Made by a program: the position numbers and the translations under genes. Below the pieces are notes generated by a model. It was not told the origin of the DNA. It ran no database searches and saw only the letters and a list, made by a program, of their open reading frames with translations. Shown piece after piece: positions 34,249-45,512 of a stretch of 64,000 nt of DNA. Source of the stretch: Carettochelys insculpta (taxonomy: Eukaryota > Chordata > Testudines > Carettochelyidae); assembly GCF_033958435.1 (NCBI RefSeq), contig NC_134144.1, positions 6,132,010 through 6,196,009 on the forward strand, written 5' to 3'. How positions within the stretch are numbered: the stretch's first letter is position 1; each line of letters starts with the position of its first letter.

Positions 34249-34906
34249 GGCTGCATCTACATAACACACTTAGTTCTGTGTGCCCAGTGCTGGAGGACTG
34301 GGTCGAGCCAGTGGCAGAGGTCTTCGAATGTCTGGCGGGTCATTCTGAAGTTCCTCAGCCACTGCTCATTGTCTCAGTCCTCCAGCACCAGCCAGTCCCA
34401 CCACTTGCTGGTGGTGACAAAGGCCCACTGGCACTGGATTGGGGGGACCCGGGGGAGGGGCAGCAGTGCCGTGGCCAGGGCCTGTAGGCTGGGTCCCATG
34501 GGGGCGACCTGGCTGTGCTATTGAAAGAGCAGGGTGACCAGCATGGACAGCAGGCTGGCCAGGGTGGAAAGGATCTCATCCTCAGGGAATGTGGGAGTGA
34601 GCAGGTTGCTTGGCTCTTCTCCCCCGCACATACTCTACTGCTGTCTGCAGCCTGGCACCCTTGAGCACGTGCAGGTGTTGGGAGGGGCCCTTTAAGGGGT
34701 CGGCTGGCTGTGAGCCTGTAAGGGCTTGTCAGCCATGAGACCCCATGCCTGCATCATTTCCTGGCCCCTTGCTTTGAAGTAGGGGCTAATTGTGTGTGGA
34801 CATTTAACTTCAAAGTAGGGGGATCCTACTTCGAAGTAAAGGAGGCGCATTTTTTGCATAGACACTTTTCTTCAACGCTGAAGTATTTAGTAGTGTAGAC
34901 ACAGCC
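34249..34906 (-). mobile_element. Internally deleted PIF/Harbinger element
   Basis: The termini GGCTGCATCTACATAACAC and GTAGTGTAGACACAGCC are those of the MITE family, and it is flanked by CCA at 34246-34248 and CCA at 34907-34909. At 658 bp it is longer than the MITEs and, unlike them, keeps coding sequence: an N-terminal piece of a Harbinger-type transposase on the minus strand (listed separately). The right part (34.78-34.86 kb) has the TTCAAAGTAG / CTACTTCGAAGTA words typical of the MITEs. It is therefore an intermediate between an autonomous element and its MITEs. Confidence 0.8.
34272..34499 (-). pseudogene. PIF/Harbinger transposase N-terminal fragment
   Basis: The minus-strand frame reads TTSKWWDWLVLED, a TGA stop at about 34371-34373, then DNEQWLRNFRMTRQTFEDLC and HWLDPVLQ. 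The pattern WW-D-x-LVL-x-(D/E), QWL-x-NFRM(S/T)-x-x-TF-x-x-LC-x-WL is the conserved N-terminus of vertebrate HARBI1-like transposases, ahead of the helix-turn-helix and the DDE catalytic core. The catalytic domain is missing here because the terminal region of the element follows directly. Full-length relatives are roughly 350-400 residues. The stop and the deletion make it non-functional. Confidence 0.75.
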
Positions 34907-34909
34907 CCA

Positions 34910-35274
34910 CTGACTACAATGGGAACAGGGTCAAACCTTAAGCCTTGTTTATGAGGATGAAGTGTTTTTCAGGTGTCTCCCATTCCCTACCCCATCTTCT
35001 ATTACATAGTGTCTGACTGACTCCCAAAATGAGAATGTGTTTATGGAATAAACAACTGACAGCCTGGTCACCACAATGTCTGAATAATTTAATGGTCACA
35101 TCTGCAGGAGGGAGCAGACCCAACTCCCCATCCTACGTGGCCACAGACGTACTCTGCCACTTGAAGTGATGAGCTTCTGTTATGTAACAGAGGAAAGATA
35201 GGCATCTTGACTGGGATGCAGAAGGTCCAAAAGTGGGGTTGTCCATGAATATACCCCTGTTAAATTCTAACACA
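34910..35274. other. Intronic DNA, no feature seen
   Basis: No gene or named repeat recognised. Confidence 0.4.
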
Positions 35275-35475
35275 GACTTCCAGTGTGACTTTTTTGCAAG
35301 TCACAGATTCTCTGGAATACCTCAGTTTTCTATCTACAAAATAGGGATACATCTTTCTTTCTCAAATGCCTTGCCAAAACTGTCTATATTGGAAGCATTT
35401 TAGAGCAGGCAATGTCTCTTACCATGTGATTTGTACACCTAGCACAGTGGAGCCTTGATAATTGTTAGCAACTGT
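35275..35475 (+). mobile_element. MIR SINE
   Basis: CAGTGTGACTTTTTTGCAAG, ACCTCAGTTTTCTATCTACA, AAATAGGGATACATC and later TTTGTACACCTAGCACAGTG, then GAGCCTTGATAAT, follow MIR order to the tail. A longer MIR than the others here. Confidence 0.65.
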
Positions 35476-36105
35476 AGCTATTATTATACCAAAAATAAAT
35501 AACAGATGTTGCAGGGAGATAACAGTGGTACTTTCTCTGTGTGGTGTGAAATCCAGTTTCCAGCACAGCAGTAACCAGAGGTGGTCTGAGGCCAAAAGAT
35601 CTGCTGCAGAAGCCTGGAAGAGAGCTTTTAATTTATAATTAAATTTGTGAAGTATAATATGTACGAAGAGAAAAATGTATCTGTAATCCACTATTAGAAT
35701 TATGGCTAATCGATCTCAGACCACTTTTCAGGTATCATAATGAAATCCTCTTTCTTGCCATGGAAATAATTTTTCTTGGAATGACTCAGCAAGGATTCTG
35801 AGCTATATTGATTACCTTCAAAAAAGGAGCGATTCTATTTTTAATATATTATTTTAGTCAACAATGGAGATTGGAGGTTATTTACAGCCACTTACTTCAA
35901 TTTTTCTTCTATCCACTTTTTGCTTTTCCCTTTCACAGTTCCACTTCTTAATCATGACTCTGTTAAGGTGGTACCATTTGTCTTATAAGGCAACAATATG
36001 TTTCAAAAGCCTAGGACTCCAGCAATACGGATATCACCGCCATCTCTTGGAATGTTTGTGACACTCTTTTAAAGATCTCAATGGACTAACTAAGGCAACT
36101 ACAGA
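35476..36105. other. Intronic DNA, no feature seen
   Basis: No gene or named repeat recognised. Confidence 0.4.
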
Positions 36106-36690
36106 GGGCACATCTACTTGGGAAGCCTCTGTCAACAGATGTCACAGTTGGAAGAGATTTCCTGCCAGGACCTCTGTTGACAAATCGAATCTACACACAA
36201 AAGGAGATGAAAAGAGTGATCTGCTCTATCAAGAGAGAGCAGCCAGACTGCCCAGACCTCTTTCAACAGAACAGCTTACTGGATGCTTAGCAAACAGGGC
36301 TGCCCAGTGAACCAGAAGCCCTATCTGTTGACAAAAGGGCTCCAGAGCACCTACATGTCTGTTTTGCCAGCAGAACACTGTCATGAGAGGTGTTATACTT
36401 GAATGGGGAGAGGTACAATGGTGCTGGCAGATGTGCTGGGTTTTGTTGTCAAAACAGAGCACATTTTGCACGCAGATACGCCACGGGTCTTTCCAAAAAA
36501 AGCCCGGTGTTGCCGCAGACATGGCCTGACAAGACCCCAGAGAGGGAATATATAATCCAGGAGATGTTCCTCTCACCATGATAGATAAAATCATCTGTGA
36601 GACTGTTATATTAGTGCCCAGAGAAGAACTCTCCAGGATGGCCAGCAGAAGTCTGTCAGCAGACAACCCTCACTTTGGGTCTTTTGGGTC
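36106..36690. mobile_element. MITE of the TCGACAGA/TTGACA subfamily, copy 1
   Basis: The left end GGGCACATCTACTTGGGAAG fits the family terminus. The interior carries CTCTGTTGACAAATCGA, AGAAGCCCTATCTGTTGACA and similar words shared with the element at 46.3 kb, including the exact phrase CCAGAAGCCCTATCTGT. I could not find a clean right terminus, so the right limit is approximate. No coding. Confidence 0.55.
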
Positions 36691-37804
36691 TACTTGGCTG
36701 TCTCTGAATTAAAGTTTGGCAACTGATAGGGCCCAGTGCAAGACTCTCACCAGATTATTTGCATTATAGCTAATGTGGTTACTTAGAACATGGTTCACAG
36801 GTTCATTGACTTTCACTGTGGATGCTCTTTTGGATAGTAATGATCTTTGTTTTATGCTCCCTGCAGCATCACACTCCTTGTCAGTGTTTGACAAATGCTC
36901 AAGCGAGTGCCCATCACTTTGCCAGTACTATTAACAATCACAGTGATGTTCAAGACACAAAACTATGCTAAAATCTACCCCAAGATCCCACTTATTGATT
37001 TTATCAGCACCTTTATCCCCAGCTCAAAAGGGATCTCCTGCCAGTGAACTGGCTGATATGTTCTGCTTATGGCTAGTGGAAATCATTCTTGTTCTTACTT
37101 CTGTTATTTTGACAGTTGATTTCCCTTCAAACTCCTGGTAGCTGAAGTCCATAAAGACCACGGATAAATTAACTGCATCATTACAACCTTATTAGAAGCA
37201 TAATACAACAATGCACTCTTCTGTTCTCAAATATTCCTGTAACTGGAATATGAAAACACCTACACCCAACAGTGGGCTTGTTTGGAGGGCTATTCATAAA
37301 AATCCAGGGTATCTCCATTGAAATTCAGATCCTACAAGACTCTTTCAAGATGCCAAATAATCATTGCTGGGGCAAGCTGGGAGGTGGATCTTGTTACTTT
37401 CAATCTAACAAGAAGGGGGTGGGGGCTGGAGTGTCTGAGGAGAAGAAGGAACTGAGGAATTGGCCAGAGGAGAGTACCAGGAAAACCCAAGAAACAGACA
37501 GGTTGGTGAGCAGTTTAGACTGAGGTTTCAGCTTCATGACTCTTCTTTGGATAGACAATAAAGCCAGACCCACAAAGAGGATTAGAGCAGGATAGACACG
37601 CAATCTGCTTACAGCAGGTATCAAAGTGAAATGGCTGTACATAGCGATCAATAGTGAGAAGAATGCATGGGGGCATTAGTAAACATTGTGCCCACCAGGA
37701 TGAAAGGTTGACGTGGTTAAAAGGGCATCATGCTCCTAAGAAAAGTAAGAAGTGTTCTATTCTTGGTGGTCACTCAAAAAGTAGGATATCTTCATGTCAC
37801 CTTC
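36691..37804. other. Intronic DNA, no feature seen
   Basis: No gene or named repeat recognised. Confidence 0.4.
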
Positions 37805-38030
37805 CTATTTGTGAGTCTGTTGATGGCTGATCAGGTTCTCCCAAGCGTCAACACTGATGCTGCACTTTTCCACGTGTGCCTTCATCACATCCTTATATTG
37901 CTTTCTCTGTCCCCCAACACTCCTCCATCCTTTCTTCAACTCTGAGAATGGAATCTGTTTTGGGAGGCACTGATCCATGTGACCAGTCCAACGAAGTTGT
38001 TGGTGCACAATAATGGCTTCGGTGCTTCAA
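37805..38030 (-). pseudogene. LINE ORF2 fragment related to the 20.8-kb element
   Basis: On the minus strand an open segment reads QLRWTGHMDQCLPKQIPFSE, then LKKGWRSVGGQRKQYKDVMK. The order QLRW-x-GH, LPKQ, EL-x-x-G-x-RS-x-GGQ-x-x-YKD is the conserved region after reverse transcriptase in many non-LTR retrotransposons. It overlaps the start of the region retained at 20.8 kb (YGEL..GKR..GRP..RYKD) and extends upstream of it. No target duplication was identified, so element borders are unclear. Confidence 0.65.
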
Positions 38031-39403
38031 TGGTGTACTATACCATGCAAAGGAAAGGGCCACAAGAAAAACTGCATAGTATTCAAAGCAGTATTTCTTG
38101 CTACCGGCTTTACTTCATTCATGTTTAGGACTCAATACGATGCCGTGATAGACGAACGATGAAAATGCCACAATGGTATTTTCGCTTAGTTATTTTATAA
38201 TGCAAGTGTGGGTTGGAGCTAATAAAGAGCCCTTTTTTGTAACCTGTTGTTGAAGGGATCACTGTAAATAATAATCAAAGAAAAAGGAAGAGCTTTTGTT
38301 TCAGCAAATTTTCTAGAACTACCGACTTTCAAATAATGACAGATCAGTGTTCTCTTTCTTTGTTTACATGCGCTCTGCAGGCTTCCCTCTTGCTGTGTGA
38401 AACAGAGGGAATCTCTCTTCCCTTTGCCACATCAAATATTAAGAAGTTCCTTGAGGTGTTTGGGAACAGCGCGTGCTAGGCTTGCAGAGCTCCTTTGCAT
38501 ACATTTACATAAAAAACTGAAGATCATTGCACTCCCTGCAGAGCTACTGCTAGCCATCGTTGACATTACAATTGAAACAGTACAGCAGAAAGAGCTGCTG
38601 ATGCCTTTTTTTCTTTTTTGGTAGAGGGACTTAAGATGATCAATTTTGTTTTTCTTTTTATCCATCAGAGCAGCGCTTTTATATTCCAGGAGTTGTGCAA
38701 CGAGACAAGGAGGTGAATGCTAATTTCTATTACTTGCTTTTCAGAATATTTTGAAAGATATCATGCCTAAGCTAAAGTTAGGTGACAATATTACCTCATT
38801 AGGCATTCCCTCTGACAGCAGTGATCATTGTGAGCTCATAGGGTATTACAATAGAACTCTTTAAGAGTTCTGCTACAATTCAGTTTATGCATACTATTAA
38901 AGTAAAGGATCGCACACTTAAAAATAAGTGGGCAGTCATTGTTGATTACTTTTGTACTCAGTGTAATAACATTATCACTGCACCTTATTTTAGTTACTGA
39001 AATGTACATAATATACTATTCCATAAATTCAGTGATAGTGGCAACATATCAAATGCTCACTTTAAATAAGAAATTATCTATCCTAATGCTTAGCTCTAAT
39101 AAATCAGAAAAAGAAATAAGCAGCACTATATGTAACTATATGTAATACTTTCAGACAATATAAAATACAAGTGGTTGAAATTTGTCCACCAATTTTTCAA
39201 GTGTTGCATTTTTTCTATCTTTTATTTATTGCATTTCATTAAGAAACCAAATAAAACTTTTTTGGTTGACTTCCAGGTGATCAATTCGATAAAAAAGAAA
39301 AAGAACACTTTCAACAAAATTAAAAATGTTTTTACTTTCACCAGAAATTTTCACCAGAAATAAATATTTGTTCTGTCAGTCATAAGCAATAGTAATAACT
39401 AAG
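38031..39403. other. Intronic DNA, no feature seen
   Basis: No gene or named repeat recognised. Very A+T-rich from 38.9 kb on. Confidence 0.4.
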
Positions 39404-39772
39404 CATAGAATCATAGAATACTAGAACTGGAAGTGACCTCTAGAGGTCATCAAGTCTAGTTTCCTGCTATCACAGCAGGACCAAGCCCCATCTATATAAT
39501 TCCTGTTGGATATTTATCTAACCTGTTCTTAAATATCTTCAATGATGGAGACTCTACAACTTCCATAGGCAATTTATTCCAGTTCTTAACCACCATGTCA
39601 GGAAATTTTTTCTAATGTCCAACCTAAACTTCCCTTGCTGCTGTCTAAGCCAATTGCTTCTTGTCCTACCACCAGGGGCCAAGAAGAATAATTTTTCTCT
39701 CTCCTCCTTGTAACACCCTTTTAGATACTTGAAAGCTGCTATCGTGTCCCCTTGTGGCCTTCTCTTTTCTAA
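39404..39772 (-). mobile_element. CR1 LINE, antisense, interrupted on the right
   Basis: Opens CATAGAATCATAGAATACTA, the inverse of the CR1 terminal 'attctatgattctat', and continues GAACTGGAAGTGACCTCTAG, CAAGTCTAGTTTCCTGCT and TTCCAGTTCTTAACCACC. Near the right edge it enters the last codons of ORF2: the minus strand gives KGCYKEEREKLFFLAP. It is cut at 39772 by a palindromic MITE, and no CR1 is seen beyond it. Confidence 0.85.
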
Positions 39773-39975
39773 GGCTGCTGCTATACTACTATGGTCCAGT
39801 TGGAGGAGCCATGGTAATGAGGCAATATGAAGCAAGCTAATGAGGCACTGACATGCACATTCAGAGCCTCATTAGCATAATGGCGGCAGCGCGAACAAAT
39901 TTCGATTTTCATATTGACAGTGAAGATGGGGGCAGCTTCGAAATAAGTGCGCCACTTTAACATTCCCTTACTTCC
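39773..39975. mobile_element. Palindromic MITE remnant inside or beside CR1
   Basis: GGTAATGAGGCAATATGAAG, CACATTCAGAGCCTCATTAG, CATAATGGCGGCAGCGCG and GGCAGCTTCGAAATAAGTG are words of the palindromic MITE family (compare 8.0 and 22.2 kb). The left terminus is degraded (GGCTGCTGCTATACTAC) and the right half is missing. It adjoins the broken edge of CR1, so it is younger than that CR1 or was joined to it by deletion. Confidence 0.55.
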
Positions 39976-40059
39976 GCAGAACTAAGAATATGTGATAATC
40001 CAATATAATCTTCTGATCCTGAATGTATCTCTGTATTGTTCTTGCTATTAAACTTAGGC
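39976..40059. other. Intronic DNA, no feature seen
   Basis: Short spacer with nothing recognised. Confidence 0.35.
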
Positions 40060-41160
40060 ACTTTGTTGCAATCACAATTATTTGTTGGTGATATTATTTA
40101 GATATTTACCTGCAAAATGTGGTATTTAGACAATCTATGTGAATGATATTCTGTACCTCATATGACATCATGTACCCCATGCCCACCCGTTACATCTACA
40201 ATGTACAAATATGCTTTGGGAGGTAACATTTAGAACCCATAATCTGCTGAATATTATTACCTTGTGGAAATGAGTAACACCACCACATGTGAAATTATAA
40301 AATTTTACAATATGTTTGTTACTGAACTAGGCTACAGTGCTGAGTGATGCCTTTAGATCATTTTCTCAAAGACAAGGACACGCCCACACACCAGCTAGGT
40401 ACTAATGGGAATGTTAAAACAGTGAGAAGGTTAAAAAAGCACCTGTCCCATGCTTCCTGGTTAACCTTTTAGCATCCCTATGTGCTAATAAAAGGCCATC
40501 ACCCGATTAACAGGAGATTCATCAGCAAGGGAGTTGTAAACAAGAAATGTACAATTGACCTAAACCACCACTGGCATTTCAAGTGTGTTCAGAGACTCCC
40601 CTGTCCCATGACCCAGGGAAGACTTTCTCAGTGCAAAGGGCCAAAATATAAAAAGGAGAAACCATGACCTCCTTATCATCTCTCATACCCCATCTCTATT
40701 AACAGCAAAGAGATGGCTTGAAAGACAATCAGAGCATCACTGAAGTGGGAGGTGGTTCTGACCAGAAGGCTTTCCAGTTAGGGTGAACAGCCGAGAGTTT
40801 CTGGGGGGAGAGAAACCATTCTGCATTCAAATCCTGTTTAGCTTTTATAAAATTTGGCTCCTCTCTTTATCTATCTATTTCTTAGATGCCTTGTCACTTA
40901 TAATCATTACTTTCTTTCACTAGTTAATTAACCTGGCTTTGTTGTTGTTGTATTTGGCTGCAGTGTGTTTTGTTGTATTTGGCTGCAGTGTGTTTTGGCT
41001 GAAGTGTTTGGGGAAGCTCTGTTCAGATTAACAAAGGCTAGCGCATGATAGTTCCCTTTTAATGAAATGAAGAACTATAATGGGCTTGCACTGCTCAGCA
41101 GTACACTGGATAGCAACAGATGCACATTTCTGGAATTCAAGGCTGGAACTAAGAATTTTC
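40060..41160 (+). repeat. ~1-kb unassigned repeat, copy A
   Basis: Shares ordered words with copy B at 42.4 kb: ACCCATAATCTGCTGAATAT here against CCTCATAATTTGCTGAACAT there, then CCACATGTGAAATTATAAAA against CACATTATACTGTGAAGTTA. Toward the right end it has a (GTT)n-like stretch and TTTTAATGAAATGAAGAAC. No coding. The composition and the ~1-kb length suggest an LTR or similar terminal unit, but I see no clear primer-binding or polypurine site, so the class is open. Confidence 0.45.
40947..40996 (+). repeat. Exact 25-bp tandem duplication
   Basis: The 25-bp unit starting GTTGTATTTGGCTGCAGTGT occurs twice, head to tail and identical, at 40947-40971 and 40972-40996. A third, degraded partial (GGCTGAAGTGTTTGG) follows. 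Confidence 0.95.
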
Positions 41161-42300
41161 AGTTGTGAGCCCATACACAGTTCATGAATGGCAAGGAGAG
41201 TATTCATGTAACTTAGCTGTGAGTGACTATGTGCAAATGGCAGTGTTTGAGCAGAGCCTGGAGAAGCTGCTTTTCTCTAGCAGTATAAATAGCACACTGG
41301 GCTGGAGTGTTAATGGGACACTGCATTTCAGACTGTACCCTGGGGAACATCACAATGACTCGTTACATCTACAAAAACAAATACACAGGGTTTCAAAATT
41401 TGGCCTTAAAAGGCTCCGTACTATTCTGAGACAGATGGGTTTGAGACAGGATCATCCCTGTGTATGATGTAAGATCATTTACCATACCCCCCAATTATCT
41501 AGCATTATGTTCCTGTGGATCTTTGATTAGAAACGAGTTCCTTAAGGGCCTAATCTTGTTCCTACTGAAGTCACTGGCAAATCTCTTATTGCAAATCACA
41601 GCTTTTGGATGACTAAAGTTGCATGGGGGAAGGGCCAGGGGAAAGGATCCGTGGTGAGGCTGGGAAGAAAAAGATGAATAAAAGACAATATATCTGAAAA
41701 TGCATGCGTCTTAGGGCATGTCACCACATACAACACTGGCATTCTATGCCAATGGAGTTCTCCCATTGGTGTAATAAAACCAACTCTCAAAGGCTCAAAC
41801 GAGCCTATGATATGAGTAGTTCCTTCGCCATCACAAGTCAGAAACCAGCCATACTAAATAAGGTATCACATATACAGTCAGCCCTATTAAACATCTGATT
41901 AATTCTGATAGTTTCTGCTATTTCAGAAACAAAACAAAACATATAAAAATCATTAATACAAATGAAATGTTGAAATGTTCTGATTGGCGTTGGTTTGACA
42001 TTAATTTGCATCTGCCTTGGCCACCATGGAGTTGCATAGGAGTTGTATTTCAGCACCTCATGGCCTGATTTTGCCCTCCCAGCAGGGCTCCTTGGCACCC
42101 TACATCTCCTACAGTACACTATAGCAACTCAGCCACAGAGAAGCGTCAATACACAATGGGAAATGTCATTCAGTGAGGGAGCTTAGCCCCTAGGGTAGTA
42201 TAAAGAGGGTATGAGGCTTCAAAAGAACAGCTCCCATAGGACCTCAAGGTAGTTTAGGTGCACTGTGATAGCATATACTCCTGGGTCCATAAACTACAAA
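41161..42300. other. Intronic DNA with a small ancient-repeat fragment
   Basis: No gene is supported. Around 41545-41582, CCTAATCTTGTTCCTACTGA then AGTCACTGGCAAA resembles the common amniote 'cctgctcccattgaagtcaatggcaaa' repeat. The remainder is not recognised. Confidence 0.35.
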
Positions 42301-42304
42301 CTAT

Positions 42305-42352
42305 TGTAACATTTTGCTAGTCTCTAAAGTGCTACTTGACGGCTTTTTGTTT
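42305..42352 (+). repeat. 'ctagtctctaaagtgctac' repeat fragment
   Basis: TTGCTAGTCTCTAAAGTGCT followed by ACTTGACGGCTTTTTGTTTT matches the 3' part of the 12.9-kb repeat (TTTGTTAGTCTTTGAAGTGC, ACAGGACTGC). Confidence 0.55.
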
Positions 42353-42364
42353 TACTATTGTAAC

Positions 42365-43335
42365 AGTGTTTCCACAAGCTGTTCCTTGTGAAGTATCACT
42401 TAAAACCTCATAATTTGCTGAACATTAATATCATGGCAAAATGCAAGTAGCCACATTATACTGTGAAGTTATAAACACAAGGTGAAAACATGACCTGCTT
42501 TCCAGGTCAATGTGAGGAGCGGCCAATGCAGTTCCTCCGAGATTAAAGGGTAAACTGACACTTCAGTGAAGCACAAACAAGGCTGATGGAGCTCTGAAGT
42601 GACTATTCTTTGACAAAAAAAGGAGGCGGGGCAAAATACTCCCTATATCTTAGCAGAGAAACACCATGAGTTTGCCTCCACACAGACTTACTGTCACCTT
42701 GCTCCCAGCTGGAAATGCTTCTTAAAGCAGGGGAAGTCTAAGCAAAGTAGAAGCAGACACCCTGCCCCACACCAGCTCATCACACTCACTGCAGCTGAAG
42801 AAACAACGGAAACAGCTGTCAGATTCTGGGGAAGGGGTACTGACCAAAAGAGTTGGCCAGTAAGACTGCTGAAAGCCTGTGGTGAGAAAACTTAGCTCTG
42901 AATCTGACACAGTTTACGTCAGGTATCTGTGAGTGTTTCAGTGCTAATTTTCTCATAATCATTGCAACTTTTATGACTCATTATTTGAACTCACTTAAAA
43001 TCTCTTTGTGTTAGTAAAAGTGTTTTATTTAATTCAGTGTGTTCCATGTATTTGATGTACTGATGTGTTTGAATAACTTCTTTCGGGTGTAACTGATTGT
43101 GTGAATATTATTCCCTTAAAGGAATGTAGTTGTACTATCCAGGAAACCGTGGGGCAGTACAGAACGCAGATTTTTTCCGGTGATAATGTTTGAGGCTGAT
43201 AATAGTCAAGGTGTGACTGGCTGGCTGCAGCACACACTAGGTTGCGAATGATATACCATCACAGACTCTGAGCAGTCAAGGTTGGAGGCTGCAGCAGCAA
43301 GGCTTTGTAAAGGGTGCCCCAGGTGAGAAGGGCAG
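42365..43335 (+). repeat. ~1-kb unassigned repeat, copy B
   Basis: Related to copy A (see shared words there) and similar in plan to copy C at 53.6-54.6 kb. Internal words include GTTAGTAAAAGTGTTTTATT, AACTTCTTTCGGGTGTAAC and AATAGTCAAGGTGTGACTGG. No coding. Boundaries are approximate. Confidence 0.45.
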
Positions 43336-43600
43336 TGTAATTACTTGTCTGGGCTGTACTTTAGTATGCCCCCCACCATTAGTTTTGTGGTGCAGTTGTC
43401 CAGAAATTCTCTCTCCAGGTTGCATGTGAAGAGGTTGCCATATTGGGGAGCCTTCCTAGTATCTAAGGCTATTTTCTTATTCTGGAGGAGGTCACTTGTC
43501 TCTGGGACGAAGCTGGTCCTCTGTGTGGAGAACAGTTTGAAGAATGTTTCAGTGAGCCTCTTCTTTCCTTCAGTAAGAGTGTCATTGTTTTACTAAAGAC
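43336..43600. other. Intronic DNA, no feature seen
   Basis: No feature recognised. An 83-codon frame at 43345-43596 has no similarity. Confidence 0.35.
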
Positions 43601-43604
43601 ATTG

Positions 43605-43755
43605 TTAACAAAACAAACCAGCAGGCCTGCAGTACTTTAAAGACTAGCAAAATGATTCATTAGGTGACGAGCTTTCATGGGACAGACTCACTTCTTCAGA
43701 TCTGTTCTGTTTTGTTAGACTACACACTAACACAGCTACCTCTCTGTTACTATAA
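43605..43755 (-). repeat. 'cttcttcaga' interspersed repeat, antisense copy
   Basis: TACTTTAAAGACTAGCAAAA, GACGAGCTTTCATGGGACAG, ACTCACTTCTTCAGATC and ACACTAACACAGCTACCTC are the ordered blocks of the common turtle/lizard repeat, reversed relative to the 12.9-kb copy. Confidence 0.6.
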
Positions 43756-43884
43756 AGACATTGTTGGAATAAGTCGTAAAACCAATCTGTAATCCAGAAT
43801 GGTCTTTTAGCACGTGTGCTAATTACTTATCCAAAACAAGATGTTCCACCTTGGATTTGGGTGAGACACACTGAGTCCCTTTCC

Positions 43885-43987
43885 TCGACCTGAAGAAGAG
43901 TTCTCTGTAGCTCAAAAGCTTGTCTTTTTCACTAACAGAAGTAGGTCCAGTAACATACATTATCTCAATGACCTGGTCTCTCTAATT
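43885..43987 (+). repeat. 'ctgaagaagagttctctgtagctc' repeat
   Basis: CCTGAAGAAGAGTTCTCTGT, AGCTCAAAAGCTTGTCTTTT, TCACTAACAGAAGTAGGTCC and TTATCTCAATGACCTGGTCT, then CTCTAA, are ordered blocks of a distinct turtle-type repeat related in plan to its neighbour. No coding. Confidence 0.55.
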
Positions 43988-44354
43988 TCCCTATGGAAAA
44001 ATTGATTTTGCAGAAACCACATTTTTCATCAAAATCAAAAATTCTATTAAGCACAAAGCTTATTTACATAAAAAGTACAGTTAAACTGATCAATTCTGTT
44101 TTTTCCATTTAGTAAGATGCCAATATTTTATTAAATATATTTATAACTGGAACAATGACTATGAGGTAACCTGTCAATGAATATTTATTACTCTTAGAGC
44201 AAATGCATTCACCATTCCAGAAAGAACACAGAGAACTCCCACCTAGAGCATCTCTAAATACTTGACAAAAAGCAGCTTTTAAGGGATTTTTATGTCGGTC
44301 TCATTGAACTGGTTTAGGAGACATACATCAGGTATATGATCCACTAGGTCATCT
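43988..44354. other. Intronic DNA, no feature seen
   Basis: No feature recognised. Confidence 0.35.
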
Positions 44355-44450
44355 AATAGTAACAGAGAGGCAGCCGTGTTCGTCTGTATTCTAACAAAAA
44401 TAATCAGCAGTCATGTAGCACATTAAAGACTAACAAAATATCACATTGAA
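44355..44450 (-). repeat. 'gcagccgtgttcgtctgta' repeat
   Basis: AACAGAGAGGCAGCCGTGTT, CGTCTGTATTCTAAC and GTAGCACATTAAAGACTAAC are blocks of the same family as 43.6 kb ('ggcagccgtgttagtctgtat'). Confidence 0.55.
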
Positions 44451-45512
44451 CAGCAGAGAGAACGGTGTCAAGTTGAAATTTGCAGCAAGGATGGAGACAG
44501 CCTCCGCAATGGTGTGTGCTTTTACTTCAAGATAATCAATCTCCAGATTGGGATTATCCCATACCCCTTTGCTGTGTAGTCACTGATCCTAGACCATGGA
44601 ACTACATCTCAGATACATCTAACAGTGCATTATTCAAAGAAGAGAATAAAGATATTAAACAGGTTAGAAAAACATAGCAGTGTTCAGGACAGATGCCTGA
44701 AGGTAATGTCTGCAGACAAACAGGCATCAATTTTGCAATGTCTAGCGAAAAGGAGGATTGAAGCCCAAGAGGTGCCTTTACAAATCTCATTATGGGAAGC
44801 TATGTTTCTTTCCTACAGGCTTCTGTGTGCGTGTCTGAGAGAGAGCTGAAAGAGTAGAAATAGCTGGAAGCAGGTGGTAGAACTGATGGATGGTCCCGTC
44901 AGCTTCTTTGCCATTTCTTAGCAGGATCAAGACTTTGTAGCAAGTTTGAAAATCTTTACTGGGTTTACCATAAGGAAGATAGATATATTTTGAAAACAGA
45001 CAGTGCTTTTTTTTCTATAGGGTATCTGATGCTCCTGTGAACTCCAGTGAGTTGCTCTAATTTGAGAACAAAAGAAATTTCTTTATTTAAATGGAAGTTA
45101 TTTTAACCTTGGTGATGGATGAAGGAAAAGTATAGCGCATGTGATTTTTATCTTGGAAAAATGGGAGATTAAGTTCAATGGACTTCCAGTACACTTACAC
45201 TACTGGTTGAAGTAATAGCAAAGGAGACAGAATTTAACAGCTGAAACAATAAAGGAGGGTGAAATTGAAAGGTGTTGCCTTGACCTGGATGTGTTTGTTT
45301 AAGATTCTGTTTAAAGATATAGGTCTTAGAGTGGGCTAAGTCTGGTGAAAGCCTTCAACAGACTAGTAATTTGCGGGTCCGTGGAAGGCTTGTTAAATTT
45401 AAGATTCTTAAGGCAACTTGCACCTGGAGGGAACTGACACTGTAGACTGAATGTTGAGGAAAAAAATGCAGTTTTTTCCCCAAAATAAAGAGAATGATAC
45501 TCAAAGCCATTT
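44451..45512. other. Intronic DNA, no feature seen
   Basis: No gene or named repeat recognised. Confidence 0.35.

Noticed and set aside
36229..36666. 145-codon minus-strand frame
   Set aside because: Lies entirely in the TCGACAGA-type MITE; no similarity to a transposase.
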